35,012 nt of DNA from an uncultured Oscillospiraceae bacterium. GTDB lineage: Bacteria > Bacillota > Clostridia > Oscillospirales > Ruminococcaceae. The number at the start of each line of letters is the position of its first letter. Position 1 is the stretch's first letter. The DNA lies in the NCBI GenBank assembly GCA_934456315.1, contig CAKSHG010000004.1:1-35012 (forward strand), in the 5' to 3' direction. The translations under genes and the position numbers were made by a program. Below the pieces are notes generated by a model. It was not told the DNA's origin and made no database searches. It saw nothing but the letters and a program-made list of their open reading frames with translations. Below are positions 1 to 8,439 of this stretch, one piece after another.

Positions 1-285
1 AACATGGTTATGCTCGGCCCGCCGGCTGAAATGGACCGATTCAGGGCGCAGCAGCCATACATGGGAACAATGCCCCCCATAGAGCTGAAAGAACCTCCGG
101 CAGTGCCGGAGAGCGCCGCCGCAGTCACACGGACTGTGACGAATAACAGAGCCGCAACGGTGCGCACCGTCATAGACAGCGGCATAGACGGGCTGACCCG
201 GGACGAAATATCCAGGCTCGCCGACAGGGTCTATGAGCGTATCGAAACCAGACTGACCCGCGAACGGCGCAGAATGGGGCTGTAA
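1..285 (+). CDS. C-terminal fragment of an unrecognised CIS-operon protein
   Basis: The reading frame is open to the left edge of the window, so the true start lies upstream; at least 94 codons are present before the TAA. The visible part has a proline-rich linker (PPIELKEPPAVPE) and then a charged, probably helical C-terminus (ISRLADRVYERIETRLTRE). This looks like a terminal amphipathic helix used to dock onto another protein. It lies 26 bases before the LysM baseplate gene, the place where Pvc6-type small proteins or a tape-measure/tube component sit in other CIS loci. I do not recognise the family. The assignment to the CIS operon rests on position and strand alone. Confidence 0.55.
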   Translation, partial: NMVMLGPPAEMDRFRAQQPYMGTMPPIELKEPPAVPESAAAVTRTVTNNRAATVRTVIDSGIDGLTRDEISRLADRVYERIETRLTRERRRMGL

Positions 286-311
286 ACAGCCTGCGAAAGG
301 TAGTGAACTAA

Positions 312-1013
312 GTGGTAGGACCAGTCAAGGCAAAATTCAAGGTGCTGGACGGCGCAAACAAGCTGCTGAATGTGAGCGCTGTAGTCGGCGGAGCGGGTAT
401 CCCCTGCATATTCAACCCGACGGATTTCACGATACAGCGGAACGTTAACTACGCGCAGCACAGGATCCCCGGCAGGGACAGACCGCTGCTGCAATTCGTC
501 AGCGGCGACGCGGAAACGATGAGCTTCAGCCTGCTGTTCGACACCTACAGCGCCGGGGAAGCTTCAAACCAGCCGCTGACGGCGCTTTCCGCGGCAGCGC
601 CCGACCTGCTGAAGCAGGACGTCAGGACGTACACCGAGCCGCTGATGAAGCTCACCACGGTGAATTCCGATACCCATGCGCCGAGCCTTGTGGAGTTCGT
701 GTGGGGTTCGATAAGCTTCAAGGGCTATGTGATGTCGATATCGCAGCGGTTCACGATGTTCGCTTTTGACGGGAAGCCGGTGCGGGCAGTGGTGGATATC
801 CAGCTGATATCCGACAAAAAGGACAACAACGTCCGCAACTCTCCCGACAGGACCAAGGCGCGGACGATATCCGACGGCGACAGGCTATACGCCTTTGCCT
901 ATGCGGAATACGGCGACTGCGGCGAGTGGCGCAGGATAGCCAGGGCGAACGATATAGACGACCCGCGCCGCCTGGATTCCGGCACGGATATCGTTATCCC
1001 GCCGATACTCTGA
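312..1013 (+). CDS. LysM-domain CIS baseplate / tube-initiator protein (gp53, Pvc7/Afp7 type)
   Basis: This is a 233-residue protein starting at GTG, preceded by AAAGG about 11 bases upstream. The N-terminal part (VKAKFKVLDG, then NPTDFTIQRN and later MSFSLLFDTY) matches the pattern of CIS/phage proteins that join the inner tube to the hub. The last 50 residues (from about 183, RTISDGDRLYAFAYAEYGD to a closing IVIPP) have the shape of a LysM module: G-D-L near its start, a central W-R-x-I-A-x-A-N, and a final IxIPP. In known systems this protein sits between tube and spike and is encoded directly before the spike gene, as here. The LysM may bind peptidoglycan or be purely structural. The family is fairly sure; the exact baseplate position is inferred from homologous gene order. 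Confidence 0.8.
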   Translation: MVGPVKAKFKVLDGANKLLNVSAVVGGAGIPCIFNPTDFTIQRNVNYAQHRIPGRDRPLLQFVSGDAETMSFSLLFDTYSAGEASNQPLTALSAAAPDLLKQDVRTYTEPLMKLTTVNSDTHAPSLVEFVWGSISFKGYVMSISQRFTMFAFDGKPVRAVVDIQLISDKKDNNVRNSPDRTKARTISDGDRLYAFAYAEYGDCGEWRRIARANDIDDPRRLDSGTDIVIPPIL

Positions 1014-1054
1014 TGACGCGCTGAATTTACGCTGAAATGAAAGGGGACTGCGAC

Positions 1055-2113
1055 ATGGATCTGAAAAATGAAGAGCTTCTGCTGCCGCAGTGCCGCGTAT
1101 TCGTTGACGGAAAACAGATAAAGGCGTCGGAGGAAATGATAGAATCCGTGACGGTGCAGCTTACCGCCTCCCAGGCGTCGAACAGCTGCGAGGTGGTGAT
1201 ATTCTGCGACCACGACCACAGTCGCAGCACCGTCGGGAATATCATCTCCAGGGCGGCGGCAGGGAAAAAAATCAGGGTCGAGATGGGATACAAGCTCACC
1301 AGGACGGTGTTCATGGGGTATATCAACTCGTCGGGGGTGAGCTTCGGCGGGGACGGCGTGACGCTCTCGCTGTCCTGCCTGGACGCCCGGGGACTTCTGA
1401 TGGGGAACACCTCCCGCGAGGGGTTCGAAAACAAGAGCGTCAGCCAGATAGTCAGCGAGCTGCTGGAGCCGGTGAAAAGCTACACCGACGGCGTCGTCGT
1501 ATCGGTGCCGGGTACGGCGGATAAGGAGTACCCGATATTCAGCCACGATATGGACGATTATCAGTTCATCTGCATGCTCGCGAAACTAAGCGGCTGCACG
1601 TTCTACATGTCGGGAACTAAGCTGAAATTCGTTAAGGATATCTACTCCTCCGCGACGGTCCAGCAGCGCTACACCTGGGGAAAGAACATGATAAGCTTCG
1701 ACCGCACCGTCGAGCTTTCCGGGCAGCTTGGAAAGGTACGGGTGTACGGCACTGTCCCGGAAACGCTGGAGGATTTCAGCGCGGAGGCGTCGCCGCTGGG
1801 CGGGTCGGGAAAAAGCGGAGCGGCGCTCTGCTCCCCGATACGCAAAAAGGTGATGGAGAAAGTCAGCAAGACGGTCAAGAATCAGCAGGAAGCGCGCACC
1901 TACGCGGAATCCCTCATGCGGGAAGCCTGCCTGAAGCTCTGCACCGGAAGCGCCGTAGTCCCCGGAAACGAGGCGATAGCGCCCGGCACGAAGATAAAAT
2001 TCGGCGGGCTTGACCCCAGGCTCAACGATACCTATTACATCACGGGAGTAACCCACACATTCAATTCGGGCGGATTTCTTACGAGGATAGATTTCTGCTC
2101 CCCGACAGACTGA
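1055..2113 (+). CDS. gp27-like spike hub (late control D / N-terminal VgrG type)
   Basis: This is a 352-residue protein. I chose ATG 1055 over ATG 1037 because AAAGGGG lies 8 bases before 1055, while the sequence before 1037 has no Shine-Dalgarno. The N-terminal beta-domain reads PQCRVFVDGKQI, followed by SVTVQLTASQASNSCEV, and the middle has the YQFICMLAKLSGCTFY segment typical of gp27/GPD hubs (D-x-x-F-x-x-x-L-A-x-x-x-G). The C-terminal part carries the usual G-x-x-x-x-x-P-G-x-K-I-x-x-G-L-D before a YYITGVTHTF strand. As a trimer it would form the torus under the tube that carries the spike. In PVC/Afp particles and T6SS VgrG this module is fused to the spike; here the spike is the next gene, 13 bases downstream. 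Confidence 0.87.
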   Translation: MDLKNEELLLPQCRVFVDGKQIKASEEMIESVTVQLTASQASNSCEVVIFCDHDHSRSTVGNIISRAAAGKKIRVEMGYKLTRTVFMGYINSSGVSFGGDGVTLSLSCLDARGLLMGNTSREGFENKSVSQIVSELLEPVKSYTDGVVVSVPGTADKEYPIFSHDMDDYQFICMLAKLSGCTFYMSGTKLKFVKDIYSSATVQQRYTWGKNMISFDRTVELSGQLGKVRVYGTVPETLEDFSAEASPLGGSGKSGAALCSPIRKKVMEKVSKTVKNQQEARTYAESLMREACLKLCTGSAVVPGNEAIAPGTKIKFGGLDPRLNDTYYITGVTHTFNSGGFLTRIDFCSPTD

Positions 2114-2126
2114 CGGAGGTGAGCGC

Positions 2127-2870
2127 ATGCAGGGAATGGCGGAGATGTTTTCCGGCGGCGGACAGGAGAAATGCAGCGGCATTTCCCTCGCAGAGGTGAC
2201 GTCCATAAAGGACCCGAAGAACCACGGCAGGGTCAGGTGCAGGTACCTCACCGCCGACAGGGACCTGGGCGAAACCGGCTGGATATACTGCCTGACGCCG
2301 TTCGGCGGGAAGGAATACGGCAGCTTTTTCCACCCGGGAGTGGGCGATATAGTGGCGCTCGCCTACGAGGACGGCGACATTCACCGGCCGTTCGTGATAG
2401 GAAGCCTGTGGGCGAAGAAGAACACCCCTCCGGTGCCGATGACCGACGGAAAGAACGAGAAATTCAAGCTGATAACGCCGAACAGGAGCTTCGTGGAATT
2501 CAGCGACGTCCCCAAAAAGGAGCACATCACGGTGTCCACCCCCAAGGGGCATAAGCTGGAGCTTGACGACGAAAACGACCTGATATCGGTGTCGGACGGG
2601 AAGAACAAGCTGGATATCAGCGGAAAGAGCGGCGCGGTGGAGCTTACCTGCGAGAAGAAGCTCACGATAAAGGTGGGCAGCGGCGTGACGATAACCTGCG
2701 ACGGAAATTCCGGCGCGGTGACGATAAAGACCAATTCGAAGATAGAGCTGAATTCCGCGAAGATAGGCGCAAAGGCGAGCGGCGAAGCAAGCCTGGAGGG
2801 CAGCGGCTCGGTAACGGTCAAGAGCAGCGGAATAATGACGATAAAGGGCTCGATGACCAAGATAAACTGA
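2127..2870 (+). CDS. gp5-like central spike with OB fold and beta-helix
   Basis: This is a 247-residue protein with an excellent ribosome site (GGAGGTG) before ATG 2127. Residues about 18-100 form the OB-fold of phage_base_V/gp5/VgrG spikes: LAEVTSIKDPKNHGRVRCRY, then a W-I-Y-C-L-T-P-F segment, G-V-G-D-I-V-A-L-A, and GDIHRPFVIGSLW. From about residue 125 to the end the chain becomes short alternating beta repeats (KLELDDEND, KLDISGKSG, VELTCEKKLTIKV, SGAVTIKTNSKIEL, SVTVKSSGIMTIKG), as expected of the trimeric beta-helix needle. No lysozyme domain is present, unlike T4 gp5. The tip would be capped by the DUF4280 PAAR-like protein encoded at 19343. Confidence 0.9.
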   Translation: MQGMAEMFSGGGQEKCSGISLAEVTSIKDPKNHGRVRCRYLTADRDLGETGWIYCLTPFGGKEYGSFFHPGVGDIVALAYEDGDIHRPFVIGSLWAKKNTPPVPMTDGKNEKFKLITPNRSFVEFSDVPKKEHITVSTPKGHKLELDDENDLISVSDGKNKLDISGKSGAVELTCEKKLTIKVGSGVTITCDGNSGAVTIKTNSKIELNSAKIGAKASGEASLEGSGSVTVKSSGIMTIKGSMTKIN

Positions 2871-2886
2871 CGGGAGGGAACACGGC

Positions 2887-3294
2887 ATGGCAGACAACAA
2901 GGGGTTCATGGGCAGGGGATTCAGCTTCCCGTTCAGGGTAGACTCGGCTACGAACCGGATAGCCATGAGCAGCGCCGGGCAGGACGTCGAGGAGGCGGTC
3001 CGCCTTATCCTGCGCACCAACCTTGGCGAGCGCGTGATGCTCCCGGAGTTCGGTACTGCGGCAGGGGAGTTCCTGTTTTCCGACAGCCGCGCGGAGCGTA
3101 TCGCGGCGCTGGAGGAGAGCGTCCGCGAAGCGCTGGAGCAGTGGGAGCCGCGCATAATGGACGTCGACGTCCAGGCGGCGCCGGGCGGCAGCGGCGGCGT
3201 GCTTGAGCTGAACATAAGGTACACCCTGCGTGCGACCAACAACCAGTTCAACATGGTCTACCCATTCTACATGATGGAGGGCGAGGGCAGATGA
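2887..3294 (+). CDS. gp25-like baseplate wedge protein (Pvc9/Afp9, TssE fold)
   Basis: This is a 135-residue protein of normal family length. It shows the family hallmarks: an N-terminal GRGFSFPFRV strand, the helix EEAVRLILRTNLGERVMLPEFG (the E-R-x-M-x-P-x-F-G signature, residues about 39-56), and a closing beta-sheet ending LNIRYTLRATN. gp25/TssE proteins sit in the baseplate wedge and start sheath polymerisation through a mini-sheath handshake. ATG 2887 follows GGGAGGG; the stop overlaps the start of the next gene in an ATGA, which implies translational coupling. Confidence 0.95.
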   Translation: MADNKGFMGRGFSFPFRVDSATNRIAMSSAGQDVEEAVRLILRTNLGERVMLPEFGTAAGEFLFSDSRAERIAALEESVREALEQWEPRIMDVDVQAAPGGSGGVLELNIRYTLRATNNQFNMVYPFYMMEGEGR

Positions 3295-6278
3295 ACACAC
3301 CGAAACTTGACGGCAGGACCGCCGCAGATATTCTTGCCCTCATCGGCAGGAAAAGCGGCTCCTACACGCCGGAGTGGCGCTTCGACCCGGAAAATCCCGA
3401 CGGCGGAACGGCGCTCGCGACGCTGTTCGCGGAGATGTTCTCCGGAACGGTCGACCGGCTGGACAGATTCCCGGACAAATGCAGCCTGGAGTTCCTGAAT
3501 CTGATGGGAGTCGGGGCAAAGCCGGTTTCCCCTGCGGTCGGGACTGCGGCGGCGCGTATCGCGGAGGGCGCAGACGAGCGGGTCTACATAAAAAAGGGCA
3601 CGCAGCTTTTTACCGACCAGGGCGAAAACCGCATAGTATTTGAAACCACCGGAGGTTTTTTCGCTGTTCCTGCTAAGCTGACGGACATTTTCATGACCTC
3701 CCCGCAGGAGGACGTCATAACCCGCACGCGGCTTCCGGAGGAGCTTCCGGTAAGGCTGTTCCGCCCGGCGGCGGAAAGGAACCTCGAAAGGCACTGCTTT
3801 ACGCTTGCGTGCGAAAGCGTGCTGCGGCTGGAGGGCGCCGCAGAGATATCGGTAAGGCTCGGCGGAGTGTCCGGGCTGCGCGATATCGCATACCAGGATA
3901 TGCTGTGCGGCGAAAACGTCCGCTGGACGATGCCAGGCGAGAGCGGGACGATACTGCTTGAAGCGGCTCCCGGAAACGGCTGCGTTACACTGACTAAGCC
4001 GGAGGGCAGGGCGGTCCCCACCGACGAAAACGGCGTGCGCGACGACGAAAACGGCAGGTTCCGCATATTCTGCGAAATGAAGCGCGGCAATGGAATGCCG
4101 GCGCTCGCAGCGGATATCATTGAGCTTAGCTGCTGCAGCTCCGATGACCCGGAGCTGCTTTGCGGGCGCGTTCCGGAGCGCGTGTTCTCGAACGACACCG
4201 AGCTTCCGCAGACGGAGTGCGGCTACGTTTTCGGCAGGGAGCCGAACGCCTACGACGCGCTGTACATCGCGAGCGGCGAGGTTTTCAGCAAGGCGGGCGC
4301 GCAGGTAACGATGGATATTTCAGTAGGGACGGTCGTCGCGCAGAACGGTGACATTCAGTCCGAGCCGCAGTTCGACCAGAAGCTTGTTGTAGACAAGGGC
4401 GACCTGCGCGTGAACACCCCGGACGACGTGTACATCTCCGATATCGTCTGGGAATACTGGAACGGAGTCGGCTGGGCAAGGCTGGAGGTCAGCGGGGACG
4501 TGAATCCGTTCTCGTGCAGCGGCGCGGACGGCAGGCGGCGGGTCAGCTTCACCTGTCCGGCGGATTTTGCGCCGTCCGTACAGAACGCGTACAGCGGGCT
4601 GTGGCTCCGGGCAAGGATTCGCGAGGTGCACAACCGTTTCAGCATGAATGCGCGGTGGCTGCTTCCGCTTGTCAGGTCTGTCGGGCTGCGGTTCGACTAT
4701 GGAGCTGCTGCGGTTCCTGCCGACGTTGTGACGACGCTGAATTCCTGCCGGTCGGCACGATACGAGATGAGCGGCACCCGCACGCGCATGGAGCTGTTTT
4801 CCACCATGCCCGACAGCGCAAGAACGGTGTATTTCCGGTTCGATAAGCCCCCCGCGGGGCTTCCGGTAAACCTGTATCTGGGCTTCGACGGAGAAACCGA
4901 CGATGAGCTGCCGCTGAAGTTCTTCTGCTATTCCGGAGGGCAGTCCGGAGCCTGGCACGAGCTAAGGTCTGCGGACTGCACCCGTGGATTCAGCTCCGGC
5001 GGGGTAATATCGCTGTACGCCCCGGACGACTTCGTGCAGATGGAGCTTTTCGGCGTGGAAGGCTACTGGATAAAGGCAGAAGAGCCGTTCGGCGCGGACG
5101 GCTCCGGACCCGTCCCGGTTCTGGCGCAGGTGGAGATGAACGCCGTCGGAATCGTCCAGCAGACCACCGTCAGCGGCGAACGCCGCACGGCGCGAGCCGG
5201 AGTAAGGGATCAGCGGATAGTCCTGTCGAACCGTCCGGTGACAAGCTGCGAAGTGTGGGTGAATGAGCTGGGCGAAACTCCTGTGAGCGAGCTTCAGGAG
5301 CTGTTCCGCAGCGAACCCTCCCGGGTGCGGGTCATCGACGGCAGCGACGGGCTCCCCGCCGAGTGGTGGGTTAAGTGGAGCGCCGTGGAGAATCTCGCGG
5401 AATGCGGCGCTGACGACCGCTGCTTTGAGCTTGACAGCTCCGCCGGGACGATCGCATTCGGCGACGGAGTCAGCGGCAGGATCCCGGCGTATTCCGGCGA
5501 CGCCGAGGTCAGCGTTGATTACTCCTGGGGCGGCGGCACAGCCGGGAACCTCCCGGCGGGAGCCCTGGACGGACTGATGACCGGGATCCCGTTCATAGAG
5601 AGCATGACGAACATCACTCCGACCTGCGGCGGAAGCGAGCCGCAGAAGCTGGAGGTGCTGCGAAAGACCGGAGCGCAGCGTATCCGTCACGGCGGACGCG
5701 CCGTGACCGCGCAGGATCACGAAAACCTTATCCTGGAGGAGTTCTCCGAGGTCGCCGAGGTGCGCTGCTTCCCGGGAATGAACCGCCGCGGGGAGCGCGA
5801 AAGCGGCTGTGTAACCCTGGTGGTGAAGCCGGCGAGCATGGGGACGTTCTCCTACGCAGCCGACCTGTGCCGGAGGATAAACGCGTATTTAAGCGGCAGG
5901 AGCTGTTTCGGACCAGCCTCCGGCGGCAGGCTGGCGGTAGTCCCGGCAAAACTGCTGAAAATAAGCGCGGAGATATCCGTCGTGATAAATGACATCGGGC
6001 TTGCGGCGCAGACCGAACGGGAGGTCAGCGAAACGCTGCGCCGCCTGACCGACCAGAATACGGCGCAGATCGGCGTTATCCCCTGCGAAATCGACGTCTA
6101 CGCGGCTCTGAAGCGTATCGGGAACGTAGCCTACGCGACCAGGGTGCTGCTCACCGGGGAGTACTCCGAAAACGGCACGCTGCGCGCGGTGCCGCTTGAC
6201 CGTCCGCCGGAATACGGATATTTTCTGCCAACGCAGGGCGGCTGCACCGTCAGGATAGACGGCGCGGCGGGAATTTAA
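3291..6278 (+). CDS. Large baseplate J / gp6-like wedge protein (Pvc11/Afp11 type)
   Basis: This is a 995-residue protein coupled by an ATGA overlap to the gp25 gene. Its opening (PEWRFDPENPDGGTALATLF) is the start seen in CIS baseplate assembly proteins. In the C-terminal half there is a BaseplateJ-type core: IAFGDGVSGRIP at about residue 724, then SVDYSWGGGTAGNLPAG, and RHGGRAVTAQDHENLILEEF followed by VAEVRCFPG. These are classical gp6/gpJ motifs (G-D-G-x-x-G-x-x-P; A-V-T-x-x-D). The protein is longer than phage J proteins because of an inserted middle region (about residues 250-650) that includes a beta-rich segment with several W and YW positions. It would form the main wedge ring linking sheath and hub, together with the protein encoded next. 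Confidence 0.92.
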   Translation: MNTPKLDGRTAADILALIGRKSGSYTPEWRFDPENPDGGTALATLFAEMFSGTVDRLDRFPDKCSLEFLNLMGVGAKPVSPAVGTAAARIAEGADERVYIKKGTQLFTDQGENRIVFETTGGFFAVPAKLTDIFMTSPQEDVITRTRLPEELPVRLFRPAAERNLERHCFTLACESVLRLEGAAEISVRLGGVSGLRDIAYQDMLCGENVRWTMPGESGTILLEAAPGNGCVTLTKPEGRAVPTDENGVRDDENGRFRIFCEMKRGNGMPALAADIIELSCCSSDDPELLCGRVPERVFSNDTELPQTECGYVFGREPNAYDALYIASGEVFSKAGAQVTMDISVGTVVAQNGDIQSEPQFDQKLVVDKGDLRVNTPDDVYISDIVWEYWNGVGWARLEVSGDVNPFSCSGADGRRRVSFTCPADFAPSVQNAYSGLWLRARIREVHNRFSMNARWLLPLVRSVGLRFDYGAAAVPADVVTTLNSCRSARYEMSGTRTRMELFSTMPDSARTVYFRFDKPPAGLPVNLYLGFDGETDDELPLKFFCYSGGQSGAWHELRSADCTRGFSSGGVISLYAPDDFVQMELFGVEGYWIKAEEPFGADGSGPVPVLAQVEMNAVGIVQQTTVSGERRTARAGVRDQRIVLSNRPVTSCEVWVNELGETPVSELQELFRSEPSRVRVIDGSDGLPAEWWVKWSAVENLAECGADDRCFELDSSAGTIAFGDGVSGRIPAYSGDAEVSVDYSWGGGTAGNLPAGALDGLMTGIPFIESMTNITPTCGGSEPQKLEVLRKTGAQRIRHGGRAVTAQDHENLILEEFSEVAEVRCFPGMNRRGERESGCVTLVVKPASMGTFSYAADLCRRINAYLSGRSCFGPASGGRLAVVPAKLLKISAEISVVINDIGLAAQTEREVSETLRRLTDQNTAQIGVIPCEIDVYAALKRIGNVAYATRVLLTGEYSENGTLRAVPLDRPPEYGYFLPTQGGCTVRIDGAAGI

Positions 6279-6310
6279 GCCGCAAAACCACTTGAGAGGA
6301 GCTGTACGCA

Positions 6311-8416
6311 ATGATAAGTCTGCCAGAGCTTGACGACCAGAATTACGCCGAAATAGTCGAGGCAGCGAAACGGCGTATTCCGGTGATTTTTCCGGAGTGG
6401 ACCGATTTCAACGAGCACGACCCCGGCATAACCATCATCGAGCTTTTCGCATGGCTCAAGGAGATGCAGCAGTACACCCTCGACCGCATTCCGGAGCGCA
6501 CCCGCGAAGCCATGCTCATGCTGGCGGGGACGGAACCGCGCGGCGCGGCTCCGGCAGCGGCGAAGCTGATACCGTCAGACCCGCCGGAATACCTCCCGGT
6601 CGGGAGTGCGGCGGTTTCCGCAGACGGCACGGAATTCCAGCTGACGGAGCCGTTCCGGCGGCAGTCCGCGCAGATATGCGGGATATACATGCAGAATCCC
6701 GGCGGGTTCGTTGACGTGACCGGGCTTTCCGGCGAGCGAGGAGCGGTGTTCTATCCGTTCGGCGCGGAGCTGGAGTGCGGCGGCAGGTACCTGCTGATAA
6801 AGCTGACCGGACCGCAGGAGGAGCTGTCGCTCGATTTCCTGACAGCCGACCGCTGCGCAGTGGCGCGGAATCCATACCAGGACGAGAGCGGCGCTCCCCG
6901 GGATATCCTGTGGGAGTACTCCACCCCGTCGGGATTCGTTCCCTGCGCGGTGAAAAGCGACCTTACGCACGGAATGTCGTTCCCGGGGAGGCTGACGCTG
7001 ACCTGCGGCGCCGATATGGGCGCGTGTTCGCAGGGGGTTCCGGAAAACGGCGTGTGGATAAGGGCCGGGGTAGTCCGCAGCGGCTGCGAGGATATGCCGC
7101 TGCTTGCCGGGATATACACCAACGCGGTCACCCTCACGCAAAAGACCCGTGGCTGCGCGTGCGCCGAGCTGACCGCCTCCGGCGGTTCTGCTGAAACCGA
7201 CGACCTGCTTGCGGCGCAGGGGGAGCATGTGCTCATGCTCCGCGACGAGCACGGCTGGTACGACGTTCCGGAGCCGGAGTTCACTGTCGACGGCAGCCGC
7301 GTGAGGTTCACCTTTCCGCAGTACCACGTTGCGGAGGACGGCGCCGCAAACGTGAGGATAGTAAGCTATACGGGCGCATTCGCCGGGAAAATGAGCTTTT
7401 CCTCGGACGGACTTCCCGGGCAGGAATTCCCGTTCGACCCGGACGGCACGGTGCTGACCGGAGAATTCCGCATAATGGTGCGGGACAGGGACGACAGCGA
7501 GTTCCCGCGCTGGCGGGAGTACTCCTGCATAGACGACCTGGCGCTTGCCGGGGAGTACGACCGGGTGTTCAGCTACGACCAGCAGAGCCGGAGGATAGCT
7601 TTCGGCGACAATGAGCACGGCGAGGCTCCTCCGGTCGGCATGGACAATATCCTGATAATTTCCTGCGGGCTGACCAGGGGAGCCGCCGGGAATCTCTCCG
7701 CCGGGAATCTGCGCTGCATAAAAGCCGCGGGTGTTTCCTGCGAATGCAGCCAGCCGGAGCGCTGCGCGGGCGGCCGTGACCGGGAGAGCTTCCCGGAGCT
7801 GCTGCGGAGGTTCCGCGCGGAGCTTGCGGACTGCGGCAGGGCGGTGTCCGGCGAGGATTACAGGCGGCTCGCGCTGCGGACTCCGGGGCTGCGTATCGCG
7901 GACGTCAGGGCGATACCGTCGTTCGACCCGGAGGACGAGTACGCGCCGCCGGAAAAGCTCGCGAATACCGTGACCCTGGTGGTGCTGCCCTACAGCCGCA
8001 GCAGGTTCCCGGAGCCAGACGGGCAATTCCTGGACGCGGTAAGGCGTCACATGGAGCAGTGCCGGCTGCTGACGGTCGACCTGCGCGTCGCCGCCCCGGT
8101 GTACGTCCGCGTGGATATTTCCGCCGAGCTGGTGTGCACCTCCCGGGAGGTCGATAAGGTGCTGCAGACCGCGAAGCAGAAGCTGGGCGAGATGTTCAGC
8201 GTTTACGGTCCCGACGGCAGGAGCCGTTTCGGCGGTCCGGTAAGGGAATCCGCAGTAACAGCGGGGCTGTGCAGCGTGGAGGGAGTGCTTGCGGTGAAGT
8301 ACCTGCGACTGGGCGCGGACCGTCCGGATTGCGTGCGCAGCTCCGCCGGGATAACCATTCCGCCGCACGCGATACCCTGCCTTGGCAGGGTGGAGCTGAC
8401 TCCGTCGGGGAACTGA
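6311..8416 (+). CDS. Second baseplate wedge protein (putative baseplate assembly, Pvc12/Afp12 type)
   Basis: This is a 701-residue protein with GAGAGGAG about 9 bases before ATG 6311. It begins LPELDDQNYAEIVEAAKRRI, followed by FPEWTDFNEHDPGITIIELFAWL, the recognisable N-terminus of the second J-like CIS wedge protein, where E-H-D-P-G-x-T-x-x-E-L-x-A-x-L is conserved. The C-terminal half repeats the J architecture: RRIAFGDNEHGEAPP, a GLTRGAAGNL segment, and a V-S-G-E-D-Y-R-R-L-A motif followed by RIADVRAIP. Two J-type proteins in tandem are usual in eCIS and the related T6SSiv loci, where they make the heterodimeric core of the wedge. I see no frameshift or truncation. Confidence 0.87.
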   Translation: MISLPELDDQNYAEIVEAAKRRIPVIFPEWTDFNEHDPGITIIELFAWLKEMQQYTLDRIPERTREAMLMLAGTEPRGAAPAAAKLIPSDPPEYLPVGSAAVSADGTEFQLTEPFRRQSAQICGIYMQNPGGFVDVTGLSGERGAVFYPFGAELECGGRYLLIKLTGPQEELSLDFLTADRCAVARNPYQDESGAPRDILWEYSTPSGFVPCAVKSDLTHGMSFPGRLTLTCGADMGACSQGVPENGVWIRAGVVRSGCEDMPLLAGIYTNAVTLTQKTRGCACAELTASGGSAETDDLLAAQGEHVLMLRDEHGWYDVPEPEFTVDGSRVRFTFPQYHVAEDGAANVRIVSYTGAFAGKMSFSSDGLPGQEFPFDPDGTVLTGEFRIMVRDRDDSEFPRWREYSCIDDLALAGEYDRVFSYDQQSRRIAFGDNEHGEAPPVGMDNILIISCGLTRGAAGNLSAGNLRCIKAAGVSCECSQPERCAGGRDRESFPELLRRFRAELADCGRAVSGEDYRRLALRTPGLRIADVRAIPSFDPEDEYAPPEKLANTVTLVVLPYSRSRFPEPDGQFLDAVRRHMEQCRLLTVDLRVAAPVYVRVDISAELVCTSREVDKVLQTAKQKLGEMFSVYGPDGRSRFGGPVRESAVTAGLCSVEGVLAVKYLRLGADRPDCVRSSAGITIPPHAIPCLGRVELTPSGN

Positions 8417-8439
8417 CGCGAAAGTGAGGGAGCACCAGA

